A DNA stretch of 60,453 bases from Caloramator sp. (GTDB lineage: Bacteria; Bacillota; Clostridia; Clostridiales; Caloramatoraceae): NCBI GenBank assembly GCA_026418935.1, contig JAOAAJ010000115.1, positions 1 to 60,453 of the forward strand, read 5' to 3'. The notes beneath the pieces are model-generated. The model saw only the letters and a program-made list of their open reading frames with translations. It did no database searches and had not been told where the DNA came from. How positions within the stretch are numbered: the stretch's first letter is position 1; each line of letters starts with the position of its first letter. Positions 51,345 through 60,453 of the stretch are shown piece after piece. The translations under genes and the position numbers were made by a program.

Positions 51345-53573
51345 TTAATATTTTTCTACATCTTGTTTCGAAATTAATACTTGTCTTGGTTTGCTTCCCT
51401 CTTGTTTGCCTATTATTCCCCTAAGCTCCATTTCCTCAATTAACCTTGCAGCTCTATTAAATCCTATTCTAAGTCTTCTTTGTAGCATTGATGCCGATAC
51501 CTGTCCACTTTCAACAGCAATATTTATTGCTTCATTTAAAAGTTCATCTTCAAATTCTCCATTACTATCAGGTGTGGTATTAATATTTTTTTCAATATCA
51601 TCTATAATCTCTTCTTTATAATCAGTACTACTATTATTTTTTAAATATAATACTATACTTTCAACTTCTTTATCTGAAATAAAAGCACCCTGAATTCTTA
51701 TAGGTTTACTCTCTCCAATTGGCATAAAGAGCATGTCCCCTCTACCTAATAGTTTTTCTGCACCAGCCATATCTAATATAGTCCTTGAATCAACTTGGCT
51801 AGATACTGCAAACGCTATTCTTGAAGGAATATTGGCTTTAATAACCCCTGTTATTACATCAACTGAAGGCCTTTGTGTAGCAATTACTAAATGCATACCC
51901 GCTGCTCGTGCCATTTGTGCTAATCTACATATTGCATCTTCAACATCATTTGGAGCAACCATCATTAAATCAGCCAACTCATCAATTATTATAACAATCT
52001 GCGGTAATTTTTTAATTGGATCAATATCATCCATCAATTTATTATATCCCTCAATATTTCTGACATTGTTTTCAGCAAACATTTTATACCTTTGAGTCAT
52101 TTCATTTACTGCCCAATAAAGTGCAGAAGCAGCTTTTTTAGGTTCTGTAACAACAGGTATTAGTAAATGTGGTATACCGTTATAAACTGATAATTCAACA
52201 ACCTTAGGATCAATAAGTAACATCTTTACATCATTTGGAGATGATTTATATATAATACTTGTAATTAATGTATTTATACAAACACTTTTTCCAGAACCAG
52301 TGGCACCTGCTATTAGTAAATGAGGCATCTTTGATAGATCTGTTACAATACACTTTCCAGTTATATCTTTTCCTAATGCAAAAGCTAAGTTTGATTTAAA
52401 ATCTAAAAATTCCTTAGATTCTAATACCTCACGAAGCATTACAGGAACAACTTCTCTATTAGGTACTTCTATTCCAACTGCAGATTTGCCTGGTATAGGT
52501 GCCTCTATTCTTACTGATGATGCTGCTAAATTTAATGCTATATCATCTGCTAAATTTACTATTCTACTAACTTTAACACCTGCACTTGGTTGTATTTCAT
52601 ATCTTGTTACAGATGGTCCTCTGTTTACCTGAATTACCTTTGCATCAACTCCGAAGCTATTTAAAGTATCCTCTAAAAGTTTTGCGTTCTGTAGTAGTTC
52701 CTTTTTATCCTGTAGCTGGCCTTTATAATTATTTTCACACAGAAGATCTAATGGGGGAAATTTATAATCAATTAAGTTGTTTTTACCTCTACTAATCTCT
52801 TCATTAAGATTATCAACTGCAGTTTCTTTCTCTTTTTTATCTATATGTTCTTCTTTAGATTCCTTGGCATCCTTTAGAAAATCAACTATTTTTATTTTTT
52901 TATCTATTTTTTCTATATTTTCTTTAATGTCTTTTACTTCAACATTAACTTTATTATCTAAATTTTGCTTTTCATTTTTATCAGTCTCATCTATTGCTAT
53001 TTCTGTCTTATTTCTTAAATTTAAAAATATCGATTTAATGTAATTAAATATTGGGATTAATATAGATTTTTCAGTTATTAAAAGAAATAACACTATTGAT
53101 ATACATAATAAAATTATATATGTACCTATTTTGCCAAAAGCATATATCATTGGAGTTGCTAATAATTCACCAATAATTCCTCCACCTTTATTATCAATTC
53201 CATTCAAATATGAATGCTTTAATTTATACAAAAACTTTTCATTAGATATTTTTGATGAATATGGTATAGTTAACATAACATTTATTATGTATAATAATAT
53301 TGAAATATAATAAAATTTACTGCTAACCTTAACTTTTCCCCTCTTTACTATAAATATTAAACCTACAAGCAAAAAATATATTGGAAAAATGTATGAACCA
53401 AGACCGAACATTCCCATTATAAAATCTCTAATAAATATTCCTGCAATACCTGTTGGTTTAATATAAATGCTAAGCCCAATAATTAAGGAAATCCCAAAAA
53501 TCACAACACCATAAATTTCTTTCTTTACATTATAATTATTTTTATTTACTACTCTCTTATTTTTTCTTGCCAT
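51345..53573 (-). CDS. DNA translocase FtsK/SpoIIIE
   Basis: A 742-residue DNA pump. Four or more transmembrane helices lie in residues 20-175, then a charged linker (175-270), the RecA-like motor with Walker A GATGSGKS and Walker [14 protein letters not shown], and a C-terminal gamma winged helix ([20 protein letters not shown]) that reads orienting DNA sequences. It moves chromosome through closing septa and into the forespore. It has its own terminator. Only one copy is visible here, so FtsK and SpoIIIE roles cannot be separated. Confidence 0.95.
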   Translation of the reverse strand: MARKNKRVVNKNNYNVKKEIYGVVIFGISLIIGLSIYIKPTGIAGIFIRDFIMGMFGLGSYIFPIYFLLVGLIFIVKRGKVKVSSKFYYISILLYIINVMLTIPYSSKISNEKFLYKLKHSYLNGIDNKGGGIIGELLATPMIYAFGKIGTYIILLCISIVLFLLITEKSILIPIFNYIKSIFLNLRNKTEIAIDETDKNEKQNLDNKVNVEVKDIKENIEKIDKKIKIVDFLKDAKESKEEHIDKKEKETAVDNLNEEISRGKNNLIDYKFPPLDLLCENNYKGQLQDKKELLQNAKLLEDTLNSFGVDAKVIQVNRGPSVTRYEIQPSAGVKVSRIVNLADDIALNLAASSVRIEAPIPGKSAVGIEVPNREVVPVMLREVLESKEFLDFKSNLAFALGKDITGKCIVTDLSKMPHLLIAGATGSGKSVCINTLITSIIYKSSPNDVKMLLIDPKVVELSVYNGIPHLLIPVVTEPKKAASALYWAVNEMTQRYKMFAENNVRNIEGYNKLMDDIDPIKKLPQIVIIIDELADLMMVAPNDVEDAICRLAQMARAAGMHLVIATQRPSVDVITGVIKANIPSRIAFAVSSQVDSRTILDMAGAEKLLGRGDMLFMPIGESKPIRIQGAFISDKEVESIVLYLKNNSSTDYKEEIIDDIEKNINTTPDSNGEFEDELLNEAINIAVESGQVSASMLQRRLRIGFNRAARLIEEMELRGIIGKQEGSKPRQVLISKQDVEKY

Positions 53574-53626
53574 CCTATCACCTCTTAAACTTTCTCCTAT
53601 TTAGAAATATAACATATTAACAAAAA

Positions 53627-53656
53627 AAAGCAAATGCTATTTTATGCATTTGCTTT
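53627..53656 (-). terminator. Terminator of tepA
   Basis: AAAGCAAATGC and GCATTTGCTTT form an 11-bp stem; on the minus strand it is followed by eight T. The arm encodes the last residues of TepA. Confidence 0.88.
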
Positions 53657-54349
53657 ATCAATCATTTCTCTAAGCTTTGTTATAGCCTCACCAATTCCGC
53701 CAACTTCATCTATTAATCCTAACTCAACTGCCTGATTACCTATTAAAATGGTTCCCATATCATTTAAAAGCTCATCTGTTTCCAACATTAATTCCCTTAA
53801 CTTTTCCTTAGAAACCTTACTGTTTCTTGTTATAAAATTTAGTATTCTATCCTGCATTTTTTGAAAATAAGCAAACGTTTGAGGCACACCTATTACCAAA
53901 CCATTCATTCTTATAGGATGTATTATCATTGTTGCCGTTGGAGATATAAAGGAATATTTAGTTGCAACTGCAAGTGGTACCCCTATACTATGACCACCAC
54001 CTACAACAAGTGATACTGTTGGCTTTGTAATGCTATTTATCATTTCTGCTATTGCAAGACCTGCTTCAACATCTCCTCCTACTGTATTTAAAATAACTAA
54101 AAGACCTTTTATATTAGGATTCTCTTGAACATTAACAAGTTGAGGGAATATATGTTCGTATTTTGTTGATTTAGTTTGTGGTGGTAATACAGTGTGTCCC
54201 TCAATTTGCCCTATAATTGTCATAGTAAAAATATCTGAAGTAAATGGCGATGGAGGGTAATTTCCTAATTCTTTTATATTTTCAACATCATTTACATCCT
54301 TTTTATCATTCTTGTCATCGATATCCTCATTTTTTATTATAAAACTCAT
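53642..54349 (-). CDS. tepA: ClpP-like serine protease TepA
   Basis: A 235-residue ClpP-class protein. After an acidic, disordered N-terminus (1-35) come [17 protein letters not shown], the nucleophile region [13 protein letters not shown] and the catalytic His in MIIHPIRM. TepA-type proteins were linked to protein export and lie next to spoIIIE and dapG in Bacillus as here. It has no transmembrane segment. It ends in a strong terminator. Confidence 0.88.
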   Translation of the reverse strand: MSFIIKNEDIDDKNDKKDVNDVENIKELGNYPPSPFTSDIFTMTIIGQIEGHTVLPPQTKSTKYEHIFPQLVNVQENPNIKGLLVILNTVGGDVEAGLAIAEMINSITKPTVSLVVGGGHSIGVPLAVATKYSFISPTATMIIHPIRMNGLVIGVPQTFAYFQKMQDRILNFITRNSKVSKEKLRELMLETDELLNDMGTILIGNQAVELGLIDEVGGIGEAITKLREMIDKANA

Positions 54350-54414
54350 ATTATCACCTCTTTATTAGTCTAACCAACATAAAATTAATTTATAATTTTT
54401 TAATAAAAAAGAAA

Positions 54415-54438
54415 AACCTCTACATTATTTTGTAGAGG
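54415..54438 (-). terminator. Terminator of the aspartokinase gene
   Basis: CCTCTACA and TGTAGAGG form the stem; on the minus strand TTTTTCTTTTTT follows. Confidence 0.88.
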
Positions 54439-54449
54439 CTCTAATAATG

Positions 54450-55637
54450 TTACAAATCAAATGCTTCATGTAACGCTTTTATAGCAAACTCTGTATCTTC
54501 CTCCTTAACTAAGCACCAAATAGTTGTATGTGAATCCGCAGTTTGCAATACCTTTATATTCTTTTCCTTCAATGCTTTTAAAATTTTTGCCATAATTCCT
54601 GGTATGCCACGCATTCCATTTCCTATAACTGCTATTTTGCTACAATTTGATACTACTTTATATTTTATCTTTAATGATTCTAATATCTTTACTACACTTT
54701 CTTCTTGTTTTGAATTAACCGTGAACACCCTATAGTCTGGGAATACATTTATTAAATCAATACTTATTTTGTTGTTTGCTAATATTTCAAAGATATCCTC
54801 AGTATTTTGTAAACTTTCATCATACTCAATGCTAATTTGTGTTCTTGATGACATATGAGTTATTCCAGTTATTATTCTTCCAACATTTTCACGTGAAATT
54901 GTTATAAGAGTCCCTTTACTATCACTCATAGTATTTTTTATATATACTGGAATGTTTGACTTCATAGCATATTCTACAGCTCTTGGATGAATAACCTTTG
55001 CACCTTGATCTGCAAACTGAAACACCTCATTATAGCTTATAGTTTCAATTAAATGTGCATTATTAACTATTCTTGGGTCAGCAGTCATAATACCATCTAC
55101 ATCTGTATATATTTCTACAAAATCAGCTTTAAGAGCAGCACCAAGTGCTGTACCTGTTATGTCGCTACCTCCTCTACCTAATGTTGTGATTTCGCCACTT
55201 TGAGTCATACCTTGAAATCCGGCTACAACAGGAATATAACCTTCATTTATTGTATTAATAATTCTATTAGTATCTATTCTTAATATTTCTGCATTCCCAA
55301 AGTTATCATTTGTTATAATTCCAGCCTGTCCTCCAGTTAAGACTCTAACCTTTAACCCTTTTTTTGTTAAAACTTCTGATAATACAACACAAGAAATAAT
55401 TTCACCACAAGACATCAATATATCATATTCTCTCTTTTCCAAATATGTTTTCTCATTATCAAGCAGTGATAGTAGTGTATCAGTTGCATAGGGGTCACCC
55501 TTTCTACCTATTGCCGAAACAACTACAACAGGTTTATATCCCCTTTTTATTGCATCCAATACTTTGTTCGCAACCATTTCTCTTCTTTGTTGTGTAGAAA
55601 CAGAAGTGCCTCCAAACTTTTGAACAATAATTTTCAT
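54450..55637 (-). CDS. dapG: Aspartokinase (DapG-like)
   Basis: A 395-residue aspartate kinase: N-terminal VQKFGGTSVS, TTLGRGGSDITGTAL and VEIYTDVDGIMTADPR, with two C-terminal ACT domains (from about residue 265) for allosteric control. It begins the lysine/threonine/methionine and diaminopimelate pathway. GAGGAGGCC sets the ATG at 55637. dapG lies beside ymxH and tepA in Bacillus; asd, dapA and spoVFAB are missing here. No lysine riboswitch is seen upstream. Confidence 0.93.
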   Translation of the reverse strand: MKIIVQKFGGTSVSTQQRREMVANKVLDAIKRGYKPVVVVSAIGRKGDPYATDTLLSLLDNEKTYLEKREYDILMSCGEIISCVVLSEVLTKKGLKVRVLTGGQAGIITNDNFGNAEILRIDTNRIINTINEGYIPVVAGFQGMTQSGEITTLGRGGSDITGTALGAALKADFVEIYTDVDGIMTADPRIVNNAHLIETISYNEVFQFADQGAKVIHPRAVEYAMKSNIPVYIKNTMSDSKGTLITISRENVGRIITGITHMSSRTQISIEYDESLQNTEDIFEILANNKISIDLINVFPDYRVFTVNSKQEESVVKILESLKIKYKVVSNCSKIAVIGNGMRGIPGIMAKILKALKEKNIKVLQTADSHTTIWCLVKEEDTEFAIKALHEAFDL

Positions 55638-55657
55638 AGTAGGGCCTCCTCTAGCCA

Positions 55658-55708
55658 TTTGATAACACTACTATATAATACTAATTATGATTAAAATCTG
55701 TTATCAAA
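55658..55708. repeat. 10-bp inverted repeat around the aspartokinase promoter region
   Basis: TTTGATAACA (55658-55667) and TGTTATCAAA (55699-55708) are exact complements 31 bases apart, one arm overlapping the end of ymxH and the other just before the aspartokinase ribosome binding site. It could be an operator pair or an mRNA stem. Confidence 0.55.
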
Positions 55709-55952
55709 ATTTAGTCTTTAAATCAAAAAGAATTGTTTTTGCAAACACATTAATTCTCTTATTCCAAGGAATCTCCATATAATCTCTATTTTTAAAAGAA
55801 AATAGTGAAAAATTTGATGCAGTAATTAGACTTTCAATTTCTCCTGTTAACCTGTTAAATACAATATCGCAATCACCAATTGTTCCAAACTTACTTCCTT
55901 CAGATACATCAATAATTTCTAACTCCATTAAATCAGAAAATCTTTTACTCAT
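55704..55952 (-). CDS. ymxH: YlmC/YmxH family sporulation-associated PRC-barrel protein
   Basis: An 82-residue single PRC-barrel-like protein: RFSDLMELEIIDVSEGSKFG, DCDIVFNRLTGEIESLI and IPWNKRINV. This is the YlmC/YmxH family, conserved in spore formers, whose role is not known. AAAGGGGGATGAG precedes the ATG. It lies between dut and aspartokinase, as ymxH does near dapG in Bacillus. Confidence 0.88.
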   Translation of the reverse strand: MSKRFSDLMELEIIDVSEGSKFGTIGDCDIVFNRLTGEIESLITASNFSLFSFKNRDYMEIPWNKRINVFAKTILFDLKTKF

Positions 55953-55996
55953 ATGCTCATCCCCCTTTACTATAATATTATATGAAAAAAGATGGT

Positions 55997-56437
55997 TTAT
56001 AGACCTGTTGATCCAAAACCATCTTCTCCTCTTAAAGTACTATCTAAGTTTTCTAATTCCTCGATCTCAGGAATAACTACTTGGTTTATTACCATTTGAG
56101 CAATTCTATCTCCTCTTTTTATTACAAAAGGTTCTTTTCCAAGATTTATTATAATTACACCTATTTCACCTCTATAATCACTATCAATTGTACCAGGTGA
56201 ATTAACTAATGCTATACCATTCTTTAAAGCTAAACCACTTCTTGGCCTAATTTGAGCTTCATAACCTATTGGTAAGCTTATTGCAACTCCTGTAGGTATT
56301 AAGCTTATCTCCATAGGTTTAATAACTAAATCTTCTTCCACATTTGCATACAAATCCATACCACAGGACCCTTCTGTCATAAATTTAGGAAGTGGTAAAT
56401 CTTTTGCATTTTTAAGTCTTTTAATCTTAAGTTTCAT
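55997..56437 (-). CDS. dut: dUTP diphosphatase
   Basis: A 146-residue trimeric-type dUTPase with the five motifs: [44 protein letters not shown] and the flexible C-terminal [11 protein letters not shown]. It hydrolyses dUTP to dUMP, limiting uracil in DNA. It begins just after the M16 peptidase stop, whose end supplies a GGGGGT ribosome binding site, so the two are cotranscribed. Confidence 0.96.
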   Translation of the reverse strand: MKLKIKRLKNAKDLPLPKFMTEGSCGMDLYANVEEDLVIKPMEISLIPTGVAISLPIGYEAQIRPRSGLALKNGIALVNSPGTIDSDYRGEIGVIIINLGKEPFVIKRGDRIAQMVINQVVIPEIEELENLDSTLRGEDGFGSTGL

Positions 56438-56440
56438 TTT

Positions 56441-57700
56441 TTACCCCCATATTAATTTTTTATATTTATTTTCTTCAACATTTTTACCAACAACTGCAGC
56501 TGACTTTATACCTGTTGAAAATATTTTTTCAATAATTGATTTAATGTCTTCTTCTGTTATTTTATCAATTTTACTTAAAACTTCAGTAGGTTCATAAACC
56601 TTATTTTGTAAAAGGAGTGACTTACCCATACTAAACATTCTATTTGCAACACTTTCTAATCCTAAAATATAATTTCCCTTTAGCTGTTCTTTTGCTTTTC
56701 TTATCTGTTCTTTATCTATACCTAACTTGCATAAATTATCAATTTCTTCTTTGATATATGTAATTGCTCTTTCTACATGATTTTCATTTAAAGCAAAGTA
56801 TATATTAAAAGAACCACAATTCATATACGATGAAGGGAATGAATATATAGTATATACTAAACCATTTTCTTCTCTTAACCTTTGAAACAAACGTGAACTT
56901 GTTCCTCCTCCAAAATAATTGTTTATTGCTGACAATGTATATATCTCTTCATTTCCAAGTTCTATACCATCTAAAGATAATCCAATATGTACCTGTTCAA
57001 TATCCTTCTGTTTTACCAATATACTATTATTTACCTTTGGAGAAGATATAATTAAATCTTGATTTTCCTCAAATTCATTTATACTAAAATACCCCTCTAA
57101 TTTTTCTATCACTTTTTCTTTTTCAAAGTTACCTGCAATTGCTACAACAATATTTTTATAATTGTAGGTTCTTTTCATATAATCAATTATTTTTTGCTTT
57201 GACATATTATCTATAGTATAGTGTGTCCCTAATATTGTATATGATAAACTATCTCCATCCCAAGTAGCTCTTGATAGTAGATCCCCAACTAAATCTTCTG
57301 GAGAATCTTCATACATATTGATTTCTTCTTTAATTACACCTTTTTCCTTCTCTATGTCATCTTCATTCATATTTGCATTTAAAAGCATATCCATTAAAAC
57401 GTCAATTGCAATATCAATATGTTGATCTATCATTTTAACGTAGTAGCAGGTTGCCTCTTTGCTTGTAAAAGCATTAATTTGTCCACCAAGTCCCTCTATA
57501 TCCTCTGCAATCTGTTTAGCTGTTCTATTTTTTGTTCCTTTGAACATCATATGTTCAATAAAATGAGATATTCCATTAATGTCATCGCTTTCATATCTTG
57601 ACCCACTCTTAACCCATACACCAACGCTAACTGAATTAACATAAGGTATATGTTCTAATACTACGCGTACTCCATTTTTTAAATTTAAAACTTGGTACAT
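56441..57700 (-). CDS. ymxG: M16 family zinc peptidase (YmxG/MlpA-like)
   Basis: A 419-residue pitrilysin-family peptidase. The inverted zinc motif HxxEH is HFIEHMMFKG near residue 48, with the distal Glu in EKGVIKEEINMYEDSPED, and the second-domain GLVYTIYSF matches mitochondrial-processing-peptidase-like proteins. B. subtilis mlpA/ymxG lies at the same place next to pnp. AGGAGGTTTAT precedes the ATG. Substrates are unknown. Confidence 0.93.
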   Translation of the reverse strand: MYQVLNLKNGVRVVLEHIPYVNSVSVGVWVKSGSRYESDDINGISHFIEHMMFKGTKNRTAKQIAEDIEGLGGQINAFTSKEATCYYVKMIDQHIDIAIDVLMDMLLNANMNEDDIEKEKGVIKEEINMYEDSPEDLVGDLLSRATWDGDSLSYTILGTHYTIDNMSKQKIIDYMKRTYNYKNIVVAIAGNFEKEKVIEKLEGYFSINEFEENQDLIISSPKVNNSILVKQKDIEQVHIGLSLDGIELGNEEIYTLSAINNYFGGGTSSRLFQRLREENGLVYTIYSFPSSYMNCGSFNIYFALNENHVERAITYIKEEIDNLCKLGIDKEQIRKAKEQLKGNYILGLESVANRMFSMGKSLLLQNKVYEPTEVLSKIDKITEEDIKSIIEKIFSTGIKSAAVVGKNVEENKYKKLIWG

Positions 57701-57813
57701 ATAAACCTCCTATTTTATACCTAAAAATTTAAATTATCTATTCTATATAATTTACACAGCTTAATTCTCTTAATACATAAATATAAACTTTTTTATACAT
57801 TATTATTTGTTAT

Positions 57814-57837
57814 AAAAAAAGGCTTATAATAAGCCTT
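57814..57837 (-). terminator. Terminator of pnp
   Basis: AAGGCTTA and TAAGCCTT pair around a 3-base loop; seven T follow on the minus strand. The pnp stop is at the edge of the stem. Confidence 0.85.
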
Positions 57838-59947
57838 ATTCTTTGTCCTTATCTTTAGTTTCTTCTTTTTTAATTGCATCTTTTCTAGATAGATTTATTC
57901 TTCCTTGACTATCGATTTCTGTTACTTTAACTAATATTTCATCTCCAACATTTACAACATCTTCTACTTTATTTACTCTCTCGTGAGCCAACTTTGAAAT
58001 ATGTACTAATCCTTCTTTACCAGGTAAAATTTCAACAAATGCACCAAATTGAGTTATTCTATTAACTCTTCCTAAATATATCTCACCAACTTGTACTTCC
58101 TTTGTTATTCCTTCAATTATTTTCTTTGCCCTTTCACCTGATTCAATGCTTGGTGCACATATATATAATCTACCATCATCTTCAATATCTATTTTTACAC
58201 CAGTTTCTGCAATTATCTTGTTTATAGTTTTTCCACCTGGTCCTATTACATCTCTTATTTTATCTGGATCTATAAGCATAGGTATTATTCTTGGAGCATA
58301 TCTTGATAGTTCTTTTCGAGGTTCAGCTATTGTTGATAGCATTGTATCTAATATTTTTAACCTTGCTTCTCTCGCTTGCATTATTGCTCTCTTAATAACA
58401 TCTTCTGGTAAACCCTTTATTTTTGTGTCAACTTGAATAGCTGTAATTCCTTTTTCTGTTCCTGCTACTTTAAAATCCATATCTCCAAAGAAGTCTTCAA
58501 TTCCTTGTATATCAGTTAATATCTCTGCTTTTGTTAATTCTTCATCTGTAACAAGCCCCATAGCTATTCCTGCAACAGGTCTTTTGATAGGAACTCCTGC
58601 GTCCATCAGAGCAAGTGTACTTGCACAAACACTCGCTTGTGATGTTGACCCATTTGAGCTTAAAACTTCAGAAACTAATCTTATAGTATATGGGAATTCA
58701 CTTTCTGGTGGTATTACAGGTTCTAACGCTCTTTCTGCTAATGCACCATGACCAATTTCTCTTCTTCCAGGACCTCTTAAGAATTTAACTTCACCTGTTG
58801 AATATGGTGGAAAATTGTAATGATGCATATAACGTTTAAATTCTTCATCTCCTAGTCCATCAAGTATTTGAACATCACCTAAAGCTCCTAAAGTTGCTGC
58901 TGTTAATACTTGTGTTTGTCCACGTTGGAATAATCCTGAACCATGTGTTCTTGGTAATATACCTACTTCACAATATAGAGGTCTAATTTCATTGAACATT
59001 CTTCCATCTGGTCTTCTCTTTTCTTCAAGAATCATTTTTCTAACGTGTTCCTTCATTATTCTATACATAACATCGTCTATATCTTTTTCTGCTTCTTCAA
59101 ACACTTCTGCAAAATGTGCAAAGACTTCTTCTTTAACTAAATCAACTTTTTCCTGTCTTTCTTGTCTATCAGTATATTGCATTGCTTCCCATAGTTTATC
59201 AGTTGCATATTCTCTAACTGCAGTTTCAATTTCATCTGGTACCTTATAAAGTTGAGGTATTCTTTTCTCTTTGCCACACTTTTGTGTTACTTCTTCTTGG
59301 AACTTTATCATTTCTTGACAAGCATTAAAACCAAACATTATCGCATTAAACATATCTTCTTCAGGTATTTCCTGACCACCAGCTTCTATCATCATTACTC
59401 TTTCCTTCGTAGCTGATACAATTAGATGAAGATCGCTCTCTTCTCTTTCCTTTGCTGTTGGGTTTACTACAAAATTTCCATTTATTCTTCCTACTAAAAC
59501 TGCTGCACAAGGCCCCTCAAAAGGTATATCTGATATACATAGTGCTAGCGATGCTCCATTCATTGCAACAATTTCTGGTGGATTATCAGGGTCTACTGAA
59601 AGAACAGTACAAATAACTTGAACATCATTTCTATAACCCTTTGGGAAAAGTGGTCTAATTGGTCTATCTATTGCTCTTGCAGACAATATTGCCTTTTCTG
59701 TTGGTTTACCTTCCCTCTTTATGAAACCTCCAGGTATCTTTCCTACTGCATATAACCTTTCTTCATAATCTACACTTAATGGGAAAAAATCTACTCCTTC
59801 CTTTGGTTCTTCTGATGCATTTGCTGTAACTAAAACTACAGTTTCACCATAGCTAAATAAAACTGCTCCATTAGATAGTAACGCATATTTACCAATATCT
59901 GCTTTTACTTCTCTACCAGCGATGTTTGTTGTAAAAACATTATGCAT
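57836..59947 (-). CDS. pnp: Polyribonucleotide nucleotidyltransferase (PNPase)
   Basis: A 703-residue PNPase: two RNase PH-like domains (first starting [15 protein letters not shown], second with [12 protein letters not shown] and the catalytic [20 protein letters not shown]), a KH domain ([18 protein letters not shown]) and an S1 domain ([20 protein letters not shown]). It is the main 3'-5' phosphorolytic exonuclease. AAGGGAGG precedes the ATG. It follows rpsO, as in most bacteria. Confidence 0.98.
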   Translation of the reverse strand: MHNVFTTNIAGREVKADIGKYALLSNGAVLFSYGETVVLVTANASEEPKEGVDFFPLSVDYEERLYAVGKIPGGFIKREGKPTEKAILSARAIDRPIRPLFPKGYRNDVQVICTVLSVDPDNPPEIVAMNGASLALCISDIPFEGPCAAVLVGRINGNFVVNPTAKEREESDLHLIVSATKERVMMIEAGGQEIPEEDMFNAIMFGFNACQEMIKFQEEVTQKCGKEKRIPQLYKVPDEIETAVREYATDKLWEAMQYTDRQERQEKVDLVKEEVFAHFAEVFEEAEKDIDDVMYRIMKEHVRKMILEEKRRPDGRMFNEIRPLYCEVGILPRTHGSGLFQRGQTQVLTAATLGALGDVQILDGLGDEEFKRYMHHYNFPPYSTGEVKFLRGPGRREIGHGALAERALEPVIPPESEFPYTIRLVSEVLSSNGSTSQASVCASTLALMDAGVPIKRPVAGIAMGLVTDEELTKAEILTDIQGIEDFFGDMDFKVAGTEKGITAIQVDTKIKGLPEDVIKRAIMQAREARLKILDTMLSTIAEPRKELSRYAPRIIPMLIDPDKIRDVIGPGGKTINKIIAETGVKIDIEDDGRLYICAPSIESGERAKKIIEGITKEVQVGEIYLGRVNRITQFGAFVEILPGKEGLVHISKLAHERVNKVEDVVNVGDEILVKVTEIDSQGRINLSRKDAIKKEETKDKDKE

Positions 59948-60022
59948 CTAATAGCCTCCCTTCTTATTCCTCTTTTATTATTATTTCATAAAAATTATAA
60001 TTTAAACATTTGCTACAATAAT

Positions 60023-60031
60023 ATTATACCA
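60023..60031 (-). promoter_or_regulatory. Extended -10 promoter of pnp
   Basis: On the minus strand TGGTATAAT (TGn plus TATAAT, -10 at 60028-60023) lies about 75 bases before the pnp ATG. The -35 (TTTCTA) is weak. Confidence 0.6.
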
Positions 60032-60057
60032 TATATTGCACATTTAGAAACAGGTTT

Positions 60058-60090
60058 AAAAAATAGAGCGGATTTTCCGCTCTATTTTTT
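60058..60090 (-). terminator. Terminator of rpsO
   Basis: AAAAAATAGAGCGG (60058-60071) and CCGCTCTATTTTTT (60077-60090) form a perfect stem with a T-run on the minus strand, separating rpsO from pnp. Confidence 0.9.
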
Positions 60091-60096
60091 AAGTTA

Positions 60097-60360
60097 TTAT
60101 TTTCTAATTCCTAAATCTTGAATAAGTTGACGATACTTTTCAAGGTCAGTCTTCATAAGATAGTTTAATAGACCTCTTCTCTTACCAACCATCTTTAAAA
60201 GACCTCTTCTTGAGTGGTGGTCTTGCTTATGAACCTTTAAGTGTTCAGTTAAATGATTAATTCTTTCTGTTAAAAGTGCAATTTGTACTTCTGGAGAACC
60301 TGTATCTCCTTCATGTCTTTTGTACTTGTTGATAATTTCTTGCTTAATTGTCTTATCCAT
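60097..60360 (-). CDS. rpsO: Ribosomal protein S15
   Basis: An 87-residue S15: [59 protein letters not shown]. It binds the 16S rRNA central domain. ATG 60360 follows TAGGAGGTGTAAC; upstream in-frame starts belong to the untranslated leader. The leader can fold, as in S15-autoregulated operons. Confidence 0.98.
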   Translation of the reverse strand: MDKTIKQEIINKYKRHEGDTGSPEVQIALLTERINHLTEHLKVHKQDHHSRRGLLKMVGKRRGLLNYLMKTDLEKYRQLIQDLGIRK

Positions 60361-60434
60361 TGTTACACCTCCTAAATTATTAACCCCTTGTGCAAGGTTA
60401 ACGCCGGTGTTACGATAACTTTGCACAGGTTACA
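60361..60434 (-). promoter_or_regulatory. Structured rpsO leader (putative S15 autoregulatory RNA)
   Basis: On the minus strand TGTGCAA (60427-60421) pairs with TTGCACA, and TAACC (60432-60428) with GGTTA (60385-60381), closing a stem around an inner GTTA-TCG-TAAC hairpin and ACCGGCG. S15 leaders of this kind repress their own translation in several bacteria; this fold is by eye only. Confidence 0.5.
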
Positions 60435-60439
60435 GACAA

Positions 60440-60445
60440 ATTATA
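60440..60445 (-). promoter_or_regulatory. -10 element of rpsO
   Basis: TATAAT on the minus strand, with the -35 outside the window. It implies transcription starting near 60433, at the beginning of the leader fold. Confidence 0.6.
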
Positions 60446-60453
60446 TCAAAAGG

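Noticed and set aside
52777-53043. Plus-strand open frame opposite ftsK
   Set aside because: It mirrors the charged linker of FtsK; hydrophobic Ser/Phe-rich composition typical of antisense reading of Lys/Glu codons.
55638-55710. Lysine riboswitch before aspartokinase
   Set aside because: The gap is only about 65 bases and lacks any L-box core; too short.
1-60453. CRISPR arrays, insertion sequences and rRNA genes
   Set aside because: No regularly spaced repeats, transposase genes or rRNA-like stretches were seen anywhere in the window.

Overview
This AT-rich window comes from the chromosome of a motile, endospore-forming member of the Clostridia (Firmicutes). The evidence is the low-GC codon use, strong AGGAGG-type ribosome binding sites with frequent TTG/GTG starts, a fliR-flhB gene fusion typical of Clostridia, spore genes (spoVS, a CotS-like coat protein, YlmC/YmxH, tepA), and housekeeping gene order shared with Bacillus. 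I cannot name the genus. No CRISPR array, insertion sequence or prophage was seen.

Region 1 (1-19884, + strand) is one long flagellar operon: fliF (3' end only), fliG, fliH, fliI, fliJ, fliK, flgD, flgE, flbD, motA, motB, fliL, fliO, fliP, fliQ, fliR-flhB, flhA, flhF, flhG, a PilZ protein, the flagellar sigma factor, a coiled-coil/HTH protein, a small membrane protein without a normal start codon, and two rod/hook-type proteins. It encodes most of the export gate, motor and hook assembly. The switch proteins FliM/FliN(Y) and all chemotaxis genes are absent. The operon ends in a terminator whose 3' arm is also the ribosome binding site of the next gene.

Region 2 (19885-26640) is a mixed stretch: a TPR protein, an LD-carboxypeptidase, an M20 amidohydrolase, a tRNA(CAU) on the minus strand, a CotS-family protein, a MerR-HTH/coiled-coil protein behind a sigma-H-like promoter, a GNAT acetyltransferase, a PLP aminotransferase and a 49-residue protein.

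Region 3 (26640-36605, mainly +) is the RNA-modification/mismatch-repair cluster miaB-mutS-mutL-miaA-hfq, then a methionine gamma-lyase/aluminium-resistance-like gene, then the SOS switch: lexA divergent from a YneA-like LysM protein, with three LexA boxes between them, and a Cys-rich small protein.

Region 4 (36622-60453, - strand) holds a tyrosine recombinase with a 38-bp palindrome upstream, proC with a hidden 33-codon ORF behind it, purB, an aspartate aminotransferase behind a PadR regulator, and spoVS behind a sigma-H-like promoter. It continues with rny, a Mre11-like nuclease with a Rad50-like ATPase split into three cistrons, recX, recA (LexA box), pgsA, rimO, ftsK/spoIIIE, tepA, aspartokinase, ymxH, dut, an M16 peptidase, pnp and rpsO with a structured leader. 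This order parallels B. subtilis rpsO-pnpA...spoIIIE-pgsA-recA-rny-spoVS-miaB-mutSL, with local losses and insertions.

The points most worth following up are the three-piece Rad50, the start-less small membrane gene beside an A7 tract, the RacA-like protein under an apparent sigma-H promoter, the terminator/RBS overlap at the end of the flagellar operon, and the palindrome next to the recombinase gene.
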